The position numbers and the translations under genes are program-made. The notes beneath the pieces were generated by a model that saw nothing but the letters and a program-made list of their open reading frames with translations, was not told the origin of the DNA and searched no databases. Positions 47,826-58,599 of a stretch of DNA of 64,000 nucleotides are shown here, piece by piece. The stretch is from Talinum fruticosum. Taxonomy: Eukaryota; Streptophyta; Magnoliopsida; Caryophyllales; Talinaceae. Every line of letters begins with the position of its first letter. The stretch's first letter is position 1. The stretch spans positions 2,046,001-2,110,000 of the forward strand of contig JAITYX010000041.1 in the NCBI GenBank assembly GCA_021018815.1. Direction: 5' to 3'.

Positions 47826-47909
47826 ATATGAGGCTGGTTTTTTTGTCCTTTTCCGAAAACTACATTGTTTTTGTTTGTTTGTTTTGTTTCATTAGTGTGG
47901 TGTTGAGAA

Positions 47910-48090
47910 ATGGATTATATAATTGTTGAGATACATCATGGGGGTAAATTTGTGGATGGAGTTGAGGTTGAATATGTTGATGATGATAAGACAAAGATTT
48001 ATCCGGTAGATGTAGATAAGTGTTCATATTTTGAGTTAAAAGGATTGGCAAAGGTTATTGGGTTTAGTAATGTTGAAGAGTTCTATTAGC
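47910..48090 (+). pseudogene. MULE transposase N-terminal fragment
   Basis: ATG 47910 opens MDYIIVEIHHGGKFVDG and DVDKCSYFELKGLAKVIG, the usual beginning of plant MURA-like proteins. A run of four G at 48060-48063 shifts the frame into a stop at 48066; one frame over, the sequence continues FSNVEEFY. Confidence 0.7.
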
Positions 48091-48431
48091 TAATACCGGA
48101 ATGAAATTGAGAGAAGGTTTGAGGGTATGTCGTGATGATTATAACTCATTAGATATGGTTGTTGTTCGTCGTTGTTGAGAAAAGATTGATTGTGTACATT
48201 GTTCATGGGATTGATGAGGCAGATGTATTATCTAGTTTTCTGGCTCTACCTGGCCCGAAGTGAAAACACAAGCAATAAATGTGGTCTCACAAACTCATAT
48301 GGGATCCCCACGGTTAGGGGTAGAAGAATAAAGCATAGTAGAAAAATATCCCCTATTACTAAGGAAAAAAAAAAAAAAGGTTAATGTGCCAGCCACAAAT
48401 GAGGGATCCCAATCCAAAATAAGAGCCCAAA

Positions 48432-48573
48432 TGTTGATGTCCAAATAGATGAGGCCCAAACACATCCCCCGGATACATCACCAACTCCTGTACCTAATGT
48501 TGATGTCCAAATAGATGAGGCCTAAACACATACCCAAGATACATCACCAACCCCTAATTCTGCTAAAAATCTC
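48432..48573 (+). repeat. 71-bp tandem duplication in the MULE transposase region
   Basis: Two copies begin AATGTTGATGTCCAAATAGA and run through GATACATCACCAAC. In frame they encode NVDVQIDEA...DTSPTP twice, within the acidic N-terminal region. Confidence 0.85.
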
Positions 48574-48698
48574 ACTCCCCGTCCCAGCCACAAATGAAAG
48601 AGCCTTAGACAAAGGGGAAAAATAGTTGTAGAAGTTGACCTCGAGGCTGGATGGGATTTGGAAGTCCCTAGACCGAGTCACCTATCCCTTGGAAGGAT

Positions 48699-48947
48699 TT
48701 GATTGGGCTGGATTTCCTTAGTGAAGGTTCGGATGATAGTGAGTATGAACCCGATTCTAAAGATGAGCAATTGTATGAAAATGAAACATCCACATCAAAA
48801 GCAAAATGTCAAAGGGCTGTTGATTTCAATGAGATTGGTGACATTAAAGATGTTGAGGTTGAAAACATTGAAGAGGATGAACAAATGGAGACAAATGTTG
48901 AGGATGTTGAGACTAGTGATAATAAAGGGGTTACTGCACAGAGCTAA
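48699..48947 (+). pseudogene. MULE transposase acidic region
   Basis: An open frame rich in Asp, Glu and Ser (FLSEGSDDSEYEPDSKDEQL) matches the acidic stretch that precedes the DNA-binding part in plant MULE transposases. It is closed by a stop before the next domain. Confidence 0.7.
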
Positions 48948-49136
48948 TGTGGCTAATTTTAGAAGACAAAAGACCCTTAATGCTGCTATTACTCATTGCA
49001 GGGTGACACATGAAAAAGTTGGTGAAGAAAATGTTAGAGAAAATGATGGTTTACAAACTACTACAAGCTGCAGGGTTTCGGAGTGACTATGAAAACTCGA
49101 AGGTAAAATGGATACTTCGGTAAGAGTGATGATGAT

Positions 49137-49560
49137 ATGCCTAGATTGTTGAGGAAAAGGAGAAGAACTATGAAGGTTGATGAGTATACTAATTTTGAGA
49201 AATTGAAGTGGGAGGTGAGGTTAACATTTGGGATTGCTGAAAGGTTTAAAGATGCAATCTGTAGGTTTGCTTTAGCTAATGAATATTGCTTGAAGATTGG
49301 TGTGTCCGAATCATCAAGAAAAAGAGTAGTTGTAGTTTGTCAAAAGGGGTGCAATTTCAGGGTTTATGCTTCATGGGATAGGAAGCAGGCAACTTATGTT
49401 GTGAAATCAGTCAACAGTCATCACAAGTGCACAAGAAACATGGTAAAAAATACTCAACTAAAATACTCTTTTCTTGTTAAGCATTACCTTATGAGGTTCA
49501 AAGAGAGACCTCTATGGCTTGCAAAGGATATGATGAATAAAGTAAAAGAGGACTAAAGGT
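49137..49560 (+). pseudogene. MuDR-type DNA-binding domain of the MULE transposase
   Basis: Contains KLKWEVRLTFGIAERFKDAI, RKRVVVVCQKGCNFRVYASW, YVVKSVNSHHKCTRNM and LKYSFLVKHYL. This is the MuDR N-terminal domain with its C...C...H.C zinc-binding pattern. It ends at a stop after MMNKVKED, where functional homologues continue. Confidence 0.88.
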
Positions 49561-50017
49561 ATACATTAAGAATTGGATAGCATATAAGGCTAAACAAACA
49601 GCTCATAAGTTATTGTATGGCTCAATGAAGGAGCATTATTGCAGAGGTTTGAAGGTACATTGAAAAATTGAAAAGATCAAACAAAGACAACACTTTCATA
49701 CTCCAAACCGACTCACAAATTGTGAAGAAAGTACCTGTTTTTCAGAGGTTTTTGTATGTTTTGATGGACTAAAAAGGGGCTCATTTTAGGTTGTAGACCT
49801 GTAATTTGTATTGATGGTTATTTTTTAAAGACATTCTTAGGTGGTTGTTTACTATCTACAATTGGGATGGATGGAAACAATCAGATGTTTCCAATTGCTT
49901 GGGTTGTTGTTGATGCTGAAAACAATGACAGTTGGGGCTTGTTTCGAACAATGTAAGAGAATGTCTTAGAGGGACAATTGGCACGGGGTGGTCTTTCATA
50001 TCGGATAAACACCAGGT
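49561..50017 (+). pseudogene. MULE transposase, start of the catalytic domain
   Basis: Broken by several stops. It includes LKVYIKNWIAYKAKQTAHKL and then the DDE-domain segment CRPVICIDGYFLKTFLGGCL, GMDGNNQMFPIAWVVVDAEN and NDSWGLF, followed by SFISDKHQ. The Asp of CIDG and the Asp of SDKH occupy the first two catalytic positions of the family. Confidence 0.85.
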
Positions 50018-50094
50018 TTGATTTTTTTCATTAAGGTTTAATTTATATATTATTGGTTTGTGTTTTAATACATTACTCATGGCTATGTTATTAA
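50018..50094 (+). other. Probable intron of the MULE transposase
   Basis: ACACCAG|GTTTGATTTT at the left and TATGTTATTAAG|GCAATC at the right join SDKHQ to AILNIVSTFFPNYEH in phase. AT-rich, with no coding similarity. Confidence 0.55.
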
Positions 50095-50491
50095 GGCAAT
50101 CCTCAATATTGTGTCAACTTTCTTCCCCAACTATGAGCACAGACATTGTGCAAGACATGTATATGCAAACCGGAAGAAGACTCATAAGGGGGAGGAATTG
50201 AAGGTTTTATTTTGGAATGTAGCAAAGACTTACAACATGACTAATTTCAAAGAAGCTTTAGAGGCCCTCAAACTAGCTTCTCCCAAGGCAGTAGAGGATT
50301 TTCAATTCCAAAATCCAAGGTTATTTTGTAGGGCTTTCATGAGAACTGATTCAAAATGTGATGTTGTTGTCAAGAACATGGTTGGGACCTTCAATGCATA
50401 TATTATCCAAGCTAGAAATAAGCATTGGATACATATGTTAGAAGACATTATAGTAGCTTTGATGGAAAGAATGGTTGTTAAAAAGCCATAA
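50095..50491 (+). pseudogene. MULE transposase catalytic domain, second half
   Basis: STFFPNYEHRHCARHVYANR, then LKVLFWNVAKTYNMTNFKEA, followed by FCRAFMRTDSKCDVVVKNMV and ARNKHWIHMLEDI. This order is characteristic of the MULE transposase domain. It ends in a frameshift at the A-run near 50481. Confidence 0.88.
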
Positions 50492-50856
50492 TGGAGACAA
50501 CCGAGGATGACATATGCCCTAGGATTATAATGAAACTAGAAAAGAAAAAGATGAAGCTAGACATTGCATTCCAATTCCTAGCAAGCAACAAGGTTTTCCG
50601 AGTCTCCCATAGGCTAGACAATCTCCATGTTAACCTCACTTGTACTTACAGAAAATATAATCTAACTGGGATTCCCTGGTGCCATGCCATTTCTTATACA
50701 ACATGGCTCAAGCAATACTCGAGAGGATTATGTGCATGCCTACTTCAAGAAATCCAAATACATGGCAACTTATGCGAGTGCAATCAATCCTTATGCTCGG
50801 AGAAAGACATTAGCCTAAAAAGGAACTTCCACTTGACCCACCATAAATTAAAATAG
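50491..50856 (+). pseudogene. SWIM zinc finger and C-terminal part of the MULE transposase
   Basis: DICPRIIMKLEKKKMKLDIA and FRVSHRLDNLHVNLTCTYRK, then YNLTGIPWCHAI. The SWIM finger (C-x-C-xn-C-x-H) has lost its second Cys (CTY). Confidence 0.85.
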
Positions 50857-51010
50857 GGTCAAGCGGACCAAAAAGAAATAAAAGGAAAGATCCCCATGAA
50901 GATCCAAAGAGAAAAGCCAAGTTAACTAGGCATGAGAGACAAATGGTGTGCACTATATGTCGTTCGGTTGGTCATAATAAAAGAGGTTTCCCTAATAAAG
51001 ATAGGGTACC
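50857..51010 (+). pseudogene. Zinc-knuckle tail of the MULE transposase
   Basis: A basic stretch, then QMVCTICRSVGHNKRGFPNK. The knuckle CX2CX4HX4C has Phe in place of the last Cys. In plant MULE proteins this knuckle often follows the SWIM domain. Confidence 0.7.
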
Positions 51011-51927
51011 TCATGATCTACCTCTATCACTATAGAGAAGGTCAAGGGGTAGACCAAAAATCACAACACAGAGCAGCCTATGACTAATGAAAGGGCTGCT
51101 ACCACCCATTCGGACAGAGGTAGGGGAAGAAGAGGCATTGGGAGAGCATGTGGCGAGAGGGAGGGGAGAACGAGGTGTAAGCAGTGTGAGATCAGAGTCA
51201 TCTTCATCTATGCAAGACTTGGGGAAACCACTAATGTTCAACCAAGCATCAATATCTACCACCACATCTCAGGTCATACAACAGACACACAGTGAAGCAA
51301 GGAGGATTAGACATTCTTTTTGGGGGAGGGGAGTAACTAGCTTTTATTGTGGGAGAGGGAGGGGGTAACTTTGTCTATATGCTATGTAATTTGGGGGTTT
51401 AATATTTTGGGGCTCAAACAATTAAAATGTTGACTGTTAATATTTTGGGGCTCAAACTTTGTCCGTATGCCATGTTGGTTTCACATTGATTGTTAATCAA
51501 ATAGAATCCTTCATTAAAATTCTCCATCAAAGGTACAAATTTTACACAATTTTTCCCACCATGAAATTTTCAAAATTTCATTTATTCATTCATTGACTCA
51601 CCCATTCAATACAAAGTACACAATATACCTACCCTCAACCAAGCACTATTACAGACATTTCACTAGTGCCCTATTTCTACCCCACTACACTATTAGTTTC
51701 CCTTACCAACACAATGATAAACATCACAAAATAGAGAAATATCCACATTTTCTCCCACCCATACTTCCTTGAAGCTTTCACTTTTACTCGTCCTTAGTTC
51801 TTCCTTTAATGTCTTTAATTTTTTTCAAACTTGTTTCCTTTTCTCCTTCTCTTTTGCAATCTTGATCCTTAATCTTGTATTCTCTTCAATCAACATTTAA
51901 AAGGCATGTTCTACATCACTTCTATTC
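51011..51927. other. MULE interior between the two converging genes
   Basis: Overlapping short frames, G-rich at 51110-51370, then AT-rich. No domain is recognisable. The tails and terminators of the two convergent MULE genes should lie here. Confidence 0.45.
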
Positions 51928-52421
51928 TTACTTGCTCTCTCCCTTGTAAGCTTTCATGTTTTTCACTTGAAGTCCCATTTGTTGTACTTCACCTACTAAT
52001 TCTTCTACTCTCTCTTCTAAAATTTTATTCTTCTCCAATACATTCATTTCTTTATCATTATCATCCCATCCGACAAATCAACAATCTTGATTCATCTACC
52101 AAAACATACACATTCACATTTCAAACATCACTTGTAATTTCAAGACAAAATATGTCAACCCCGAATTAAATTTGCACATACCTTCCATAGTGGGCACCCA
52201 TAAAACTTGTTTCCTCTATTTTGGGGTGTTTTGGAGATTTTATGAACAACGTGTATGTCATGGAAGCATTTCACCATTCCCAATTTCTCATTCTCGTTAT
52301 TGGAATTCCTTCCCATTGACGAATCGGAGGAATTGACATTATTGAGACCCTTGCCCTCATTGAACCCTTCTTTCTCTTTCTCTTCCTCTTCCGCTTCCTT
52401 TTTCTCTGTCGACCCCTAAAT
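51928..52421 (-). pseudogene. GRF zinc-finger protein gene carried by the MULE
   Basis: Two exons are likely on the minus strand. The first (about 52421-52182) has a Lys/Glu-rich start and then KCFHDIHVVHKISKTPQNRG and NKFYGCPLWK; its GTATGT donor is at 52181. The second (52095-51928) has NQDC, a stop, then FVGWDDND and a predicted coiled coil (NVLEKNKILEERVEELVGEV). C..(x)..GR/N-KFYGCP...C.F..W.D is the GRF finger pattern. One ligand (CFHD for CxxC) and one codon are broken. It is antisense to, and convergent with, the transposase. Its role in transposition is unknown. Confidence 0.65.
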
Positions 52422-52534
52422 TAGTTGAAAATGACAGGCTTTTTGCTCGTTGATTTGGGGATGGGGTCATGCAATTCTCTTTCTCTTCCTCCTATCAATA
52501 ATCGGCCATGCAATTAAGAGAGAGAGATAGGTCT

Positions 52535-52752
52535 TTAAAATTACTAAACACTTGGCCTACATTTTTTAAAAAATTATCTTTTCCTTACACGTGTTATACG
52601 CCCGCCACGTCATATATTCGGCGAGTCAAACTCGGTGGTGGGATATTAGAATTAGTTACATGAAAAGTACGACTCAATTATAACAATTTCTTGAGTACAG
52701 ATTATTAGTTTCCAAATGTGCCAAAGTTCGAATTATTATATTCCAAAATTCT
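52535..52752 (-). repeat. MULE right terminal inverted repeat
   Basis: Reverse complement partner of 45364-45590, ending CCAAAATTCT, followed by the duplication copy TTTTGTTTA (52753-52761). Confidence 0.92.
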
Positions 52753-52761
52753 TTTTGTTTA

Positions 52762-53805
52762 AAATATTTAAAAAATTTTAAAGCTAACATGAAGTCCATC
52801 TAGTTCTATGTGATTTTTCTTTTTTTCTTCCAGAAAATTTTCTTTTTCTTTTTAAAGTTTTTTTTGTCTCCAAAAAGTTTTTAAAATAAGTATTTAATCA
52901 ACCTAGATAATCTATTTTGACAACAAAAATATCATAAATACAATCAACAAGCAATTTCAAAATGTGAGATAATTTACTACTTTTCAATCAAATGTAAACT
53001 ACCAATCATTATTATGCATCAAGAAAATCATGAAATTCGAAATCAAAAGATATGCTAGGAAGTCAATTCACTTCCCGATTCAAATATAAAACGATTTAAA
53101 AATGGGCAAAAACCAGACTTTCATATATAAATTCAAACAAGTACTACAAGTTGAATCCAGTCAATGGAGAGAGAAGATACCAGGTGGTGAAGAATTTGAT
53201 AGACCGAGCGAGAATGAACACAACAAAGGCCAAAATTAGAGAGAAATTGGTGAAAAAGATGACAAACTTAAAGAAGAAGAACTCGAGGAAAGGGTAGAAG
53301 AATTTGGAACACTAGAAACTGTCATTAAAGATCAATTATCCTCAACCAACCATCATCTATTTCTTCTCTCTCTTCAACCAAGATTATAGTTGATAATGAC
53401 GAATCGAAATCAAATCGTATAGGAAACGATTCTGGATTATTGGCAAGTGTTTTTCAATTTCTTTTTTCAGTTTTTGTTCTTTCTTTCAAATGGGTTTAAC
53501 TAGGGAAGTGAGAGATCGAGAGACAAGTGGAGAAGAGTATCCGATAAACTACCAATTCCGAGGGAGGGAAGGAAAGTATAGTCATATTTTAATTTACTTT
53601 TTTAATTTTACTTCAAATGGAAAACAACAAAAAATACATACAACCGGCTACAGTAGGTAATTGGTGGGTCCTAGGGTAGTTTTGAACATTTGCAAACAAC
53701 TAATGACAGCTTTGAACAAAAAAATATTTTATTGGAATAATTGAATATTTTGAAAAGTTTAAGGGCATTTAGTTCCGAGAACTCTGGTTTAACCGATGAA
53801 GTTTG
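52762..53805. other. DNA between MULE and CACTA; possibly the displaced upstream region of the METTL25-like gene
   Basis: No gene or repeat was recognised. If the MULE were removed, this stretch would lie 180 bp upstream of the ATG at 45193. It is therefore a candidate for the ancestral promoter region. Confidence 0.4.
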
Positions 53806-53808
53806 TTA

Positions 53809-54150
53809 CACAACTACAGGAATCACTTTTAATTACAGCTTAAAAATGACCTTTAACTATGGTTAACCGGCATCATGTATGTGGTCGTCGTTGTATGTAG
53901 CATCTTTTACTACGGTTGTTGAACCGTAGTAAAAGATAACCTATGACGAATGTTCTAATGTAAAAATCGTCGTCCTAGGTGACTATATGACGATGGTTTT
54001 CCAAAAAGAACCATCGTCGAGATAGTTACCTATGACGTTTCTTACATTAGAACCATCGTCATAGGTCCTACACATAAAATTGTCAAAACATTTAGGTAAG
54101 GGCATATGATGACGGTTCTAATGTAAGAACTGTCATCATAGGTCTGTATT
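53809..54150. repeat. CACTA 3' terminal region with subterminal repeats
   Basis: At least five copies in both orientations of words such as GACGATGGTT and AGAACCATCGTC, which can pair into hairpins. Such arrays are the usual transposase-binding sites of CACTA elements. Confidence 0.85.
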
Positions 54151-54700
54151 TTTTAATATTTTTTATTTTTCCGTTCCACCTGTACAAAATACACTCTAAA
54201 ATACATCACAACTTACACAAGCAACAACCAACAGCTTCAATTTTCCAACATATACAAAAATTTCTAACTTACTACAACCACAACAAAAGTTACATCTTGA
54301 ACAAGTTCGCAACATATTTCACAATAAGTTCCAACAAAGAATATTTACAAATGATGTGAAATATAACATAAATAGTACTCTTCTTTCAATATTTAATGTT
54401 AAGAACTTCATCTCTACTCTTGAAACTTTGTGGTATAAACTCGATTTCTATATTTTTGCCCCAAGGAAAATCTCTATTTCCTAAAGTGATGCTTTTATAG
54501 TAGATTTAGTTATGTGATTGTCTTTATGATGATATTGCTTGCTTGAAGTTGTTGCCGAGTTATGTGATACTTTTATAGTAGATTTAGTTACAAGTCAAAA
54601 ATAATTATAAACAAGCTGGAGTTTCTAAAACAAGCAACAATATTGGATATCATCCGTAATAAAATTAATGTTCTTATCGAATTGATATAATTATATGGAT
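54151..54700. other. CACTA 3' non-coding interior
   Basis: AT-rich, with no coding similarity. Probably 3' UTR and intron remnants of the transposase gene. Confidence 0.5.
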
Positions 54701-54744
54701 TATGGCTTTTTCCCCTCCCTTAGACTTATCTTCAATATATATCT

Positions 54745-55946
54745 GCCCTCTTAATGGTCAACCCTTAAATACAATTCTTCAAATTTGGGATCATCATTTT
54801 CGACATACGTTTCCAAGGAGAAGGGTGGGGTCTTCTCAACAAACTCACACACATCTTTACCATCCCCACCAGACAACGTGCATCTTCCCTTGAAGAACAA
54901 TAGACCACTTATCATTGGCCGAGTTCTCAACATAGAACACTTGTCTTGCTTGGGATGCCATAAGGAATTGGTCCCCTTTAGGCCTTTCTCTTGTGAGATC
55001 GACCATCGTGAATCCCATGTCATCAACTCGAACATCGTTGTTATTGTCAGCCCATTTGGAACGGAAAATAGGCTTACGGAAGTCAACATAGTCTAGCTCT
55101 CATATCTCCTCAATGACTTCGTAATATGACATTTTAGCTACAAAGGGATTGTTGTCCTTGGAGCTGGAAACATGAACTGCATGAGCCTCTAATGTGACCC
55201 CACTATTTTGCGAGGTGCTCATATTGTCCTGGCTCTTTCTATAGAAAGAGTATTCATTGATGTCATACCCACGGTAAGATATGACTTCCAACTGCAACCC
55301 TCTAGCCAAGCTTACTAATGTTTGCGATTATGATGGGTCAGTACCCACGTCTCATTTTCTTCCAATTGGCTAGTGATTACTCTATTGCTGAACTACTTGA
55401 CAAATGTGCGATTATGATGGGTCAGTACCCACGTCTCATTTTTCTCGGTACTATCTCCTTATGCGGGATTTATGCTCATCAATGAACGGATGCACTTCAT
55501 CGCTGTTTTGTAGAATATAAAGATGTGCTTGATCCCTCATATCATGACTAATTATTAGAACCGTCGGCCCCGGTTTCCCTGCCCACTAATCTTCCCCATA
55601 AATCAATGTTTTGGAATACCAACTTCTTCCATTAGAGGTAGTATTCATAGTAGAACTCGACACACTCCTCAATTGTGTATATCTCAACAATGCACGCTTC
55701 GGTCGGTACTGGTTTCGACATATCTTTTGAGAATTTTCATAAAATGTTCAAAATGGTACATCAATCGGTAAAAACTCAGGCTCAGAATCGCACTTCTCTC
55801 ACACAACTAGGTGCACCATGATATCAAAAAAGAAGGTGGGAAGTACATCTCAAGTTGGCAAAATGTAACGATCACGCCACACTAAAGATCATCCAATTTC
55901 TTCAAATCAATGACTTTGTTGCATATGACATTGAAGAAGAAGCAAA
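54745..55946 (-). pseudogene. TNP2 transposase C-terminal part
   Basis: In minus order: LEMYFPPSFFDIMVHLVV, then a region with shifts, then LARGLQLEVISYRGYDINEY, NSGVTLEAHAVHVSSSKDNN, ELDYVDFRKPIFRSKWADNN, MASQARQVFYVEN and WSIVLQGKMHVV. This is the standard C-terminal order of CACTA TNP2 proteins. Stops and frameshifts are frequent, and one block is duplicated (55321-55445). Confidence 0.88.
55321..55445. repeat. Duplicated ~40-bp block in the CACTA transposase
   Basis: GCGATTATGATGGGTCAGTA and the following CCCACGTCTCATTTT occur twice, starting at about 55324 and 55409, 85 bases apart. On the minus strand each encodes NETWVLTHHNR. Confidence 0.9.
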
Positions 55947-55954
55947 CTCTTGAG

Positions 55955-56649
55955 TAGACACTGGCAATCGGGTCATTCGGTTCGAGTTCGATTAGGGTTA
56001 AGTTCGGTTCAGGTCAACTTCGGGTTGATCTAGTTCGGGTTCGGTTCGGTTTTGGTCCAGGTCAACTTCGGTTCGGTTCAACTTCGGGCCAATCTCGTTC
56101 GGGTCGAGTTTGGGTTCGGGTTCGGTTCGGGTTAATTTCGGATCGGATCAAATTCAGGTCGGTTTTAGTTCGAATTGGGTCAATGTCGGTTTGGGTAGGT
56201 TTCAAGTATGGTTTTAGGTTAACCATATACAATAAAATATTATCGGGTCCACTACCATCCTTTGGTATGGACCCGCTTGAATATGATTTGAGGTCGATCA
56301 AAATTGTACCACTACAAGCACAAAAGTCCATCCTAAGAGACCCACCAAAAAAGATGTGGGTTGGGTCAAATTTGGATTCGGGTCGGTTCGAGTTTAGGCC
56401 ACTTTTATTCGGGTTCGGGTCAAAATCGAGTTTAGGTTTGATTCGGTTCGCGTCGATTTAGTTTGGATTATAATCGGTTCAATTATATTTCGGGTTGGTT
56501 TGATTTTGGGTCAGCTCATTTCGGTTTTGGGTCGAGTTCATTTCGATTTTTAGGTTAAAATCGATTCAACTGCTTCGGATGTCGGTCCAGTTTGGGTTTC
56601 GGGTCGTTCGGGTTAACCGATTCGGTTTGGGTCGGTTTTGCCGAGTTTA
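55955..56649. mobile_element. hAT element inserted in the CACTA transposase
   Basis: Flanked by CTCTTGAG (55947-55954) and CTCTTGTG (56650-56657). The ends TAGACACTGGCAATC and TTGCCGAGTTTA are inverted relatives. Much of its length consists of degenerate TTCGGGTTCGGTTCGG-type repeats, and a different centre lies at about 56215-56345. No transposase is present. Confidence 0.85.
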
Positions 56650-56657
56650 CTCTTGTG

Positions 56658-57253
56658 ATCGCTCGTCCGACATGTTTTGGCATCACGACTCGGATAGCAA
56701 CCGACAATATTTGTGCATCAAAGCATGACAATCATGAGATTTAAGACCGATTAGTTTATAATCGGACATCAAAACGAGTCTACCGATGTTTGAAGAATAT
56801 CCATGTGGCATGAGTTTCTTCAAGGTCTCACACAAATGTTGTTTTCCCTTCTACTCAATGTGTAAGATGCCGGAGGCATATATGTTCTTTTCCCCTTTGG
56901 TTGTGGTGCTAATTCCTCCCCTATTTCCATTTCACACATATCGAATCATGTTTTCTCTTCGTCCTTAGTCTTCCCTAATATATGCATTACATCAAGACTA
57001 TGTCTCACATATAACTCTTTCCAATATAGAAGATTAAAAATATTGATATCTTTTTCCACACACCATTTTCGGATTGACATAGGTATAGCTTGCCGAACTC
57101 CATATCAAGATCCTTCACTTGCTCATATATTTGATGTCTTGTTAATGGAGTTAGAGTAGAATCCATCTCGGTTTTACCGTTGACGACCTTCTTTTTCTTA
57201 CAATATTGATGGGAAAAGGGGAGAAACTTTCGGTGTTCGAGATAGGTCGTCAT
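56658..57253 (-). pseudogene. TNP2 transposase middle part
   Basis: Minus strand: EQVKDLDMEFGKLYLCQSEN, then GVWKKISIFLIFYIGKSYM and VRHSLDVMHILGKTKDEE. Then come EELAPQPKGKRTYMPPASYT, LKKLMPHGYSSNIGRLVLMS and YKLIGLKSHDCHALMHKY. The last block runs into the hAT insertion and its homologous continuation appears beyond it, at 55946. Confidence 0.88.
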
Positions 57254-57836
57254 TTTTCGTGCTTAAGTTGATAGGAGCAAGTACCCTCTGCATAAATGGG
57301 GCATGCCTTGTGGCCTTGGACGGTGTATCCGGACAAGCTTCCTTACACGGGAAGTCATTAATTGTGGTGAAGATCATAACTCGCAATGTAAATTGCTCTT
57401 GACGGTATGCATCGTAAAGCCGAACCACCTTCATCCAACAAAAGCTTGAAATCTTAAACAAGAGGTACCAAGTACACATCTATATCATTTCCCAGCTGTT
57501 TAGGCCCGAAATGAGCATTGACAACATAATGTACTTGCGCTTCATACACAACGACGATGGCGAGTTGTAGATAACCAAAAGAACGGGCCAACTGCTATGC
57601 TTGCTAATGAGGTCACCATGGGGGTTTATTACGTCCATGCAAAGACCCGGACATAGATTTCGTGCTTCCTTACCAAATTCTTGGAACAATGAATCGATAT
57701 TCTTCCATTGAGGAGAATCGGCAGGGTGACGTAGCTTGTCATCACGGACACCTCCGTCGGCATTCCATGTTAAGTTCTTGGCATTAGTTGCACTTGAAAA
57801 TAAGCACTTAAATCTCGGTATCATCGCAAGTACCAC
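57254..57836 (-). pseudogene. TNP2 transposase core
   Basis: Minus strand: IPRFKCLFSSATNAKNLTWN, LRHPADSPQWKNIDSLFQEF, GLCMDVINPHGDLISKHSSW, PVLLVIYNSPSSLCMKRKYI, then VVRLYDAYRQEQFTLRVMIF and TINDFPC. This is the central TNP2 (transposase_21-like) region. Two frames are needed. Confidence 0.92.
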
Positions 57837-58440
57837 AAAACCTTTGCGGGAGGTCCCTCAACACTCTCTCCATGATGTATTTCATTTTGTATCGAGGTAC
57901 AACACACTTAGGACATTCGTGTCTATGTGCATGTTCTTTTCGGTATAATATGCAATCATTTAGGCAAGCATGTATCTTCTTATACCCCATGCCCATAGGA
58001 CACAACATCCTCTTTGCCTCATATGTAGTCGTTGGGAAGGAAATTACCTTCGGAAGTATATCATTGAGCACACTCAGCAAGTCCCCGAAACTTTTGTCAC
58101 TCCAACCTTTAGCCGTTTTCAAGTTCATCAACCTCAACACAGCTGATAAACGAGTATATTTATCACACCTCGGGTAAAGAGGCTTCTCTGAATCGGCTAA
58201 CAATTGCTCCAATATGAGTGGTTGATCGACTAACTCACATTCTACTCCACGAACTAGATCTTTAGGTCGATCTTCTAATTCCATACTACTACTGGCTTCA
58301 TTTTCATCATACCCTTCATTTTCCTCTCTTAGGACATTATTCACGAGACTCCTCCTCCTTCCCATGCCATACCCACACCTTATAAGTTGTGTCAAACCCA
58401 TGCCAATATAGGTGACCTTTTACAACCTTAGGGGGCAATC
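57808..58440 (-). pseudogene. TNP2 transposase N-terminal part
   Basis: The longest open frame of the window (58401-57808, 197 codons). It includes LLADSEKPLYPRCDKYTRLS, KTAKGWSDKSFGDLLSVLND, YEAKRMLCPMGMGYKKIHAC and LNDCILYRKEHAHRHECPKC. The last carries the conserved NDC.LYR...C..C motif of CACTA transposases. Upstream, to about 58560, a broken VKGHLYWHGFD and related patches belong to the same protein. Confidence 0.93.
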
Positions 58441-58599
58441 TTGAGGAGTTGAAACACCTTAACCACGGACGGAATATGGACTATTTTCTAAATTTGGCTG
58501 CATGATCGACGACAATCTCTAGGAAGTTGTTAACACCATCACACGCTCGATCCATACCTTACCCATAAACACGAGAAGCAATTCACCACATATAGTTTG

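Larger units (their letters stand above)
45364..52752 (+). mobile_element. Decayed autonomous Mutator-like element (MULE) upstream of the METTL25-like gene
   Basis: Long terminal inverted repeats of about 220 bp (45364-45590 and 52535-52752) share long blocks such as CGTATAACACGTGTAAGGAA and TACTTTTCATGTA. Nine-base flanks match at eight positions. Inside are a MuDR-type transposase in pieces on the plus strand and a GRF zinc-finger gene on the minus strand. The left half was later hit by a MITE and a solo LTR. The transposase has stops and frameshifts throughout, so the element can no longer move itself. Its left end is 170 bp from the start codon of the host gene. Confidence 0.93.

Noticed and set aside
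51080..51368. Two overlapping Arg/Gly-rich plus-strand frames after the transposase
   Set aside because: No motif. Both are short and lie in the G-rich tail region of the MULE.
55979..56640. Telomere-like or satellite array of GGTTCGG words
   Set aside because: The words form the arms of a hAT element with its own ends and target duplication.
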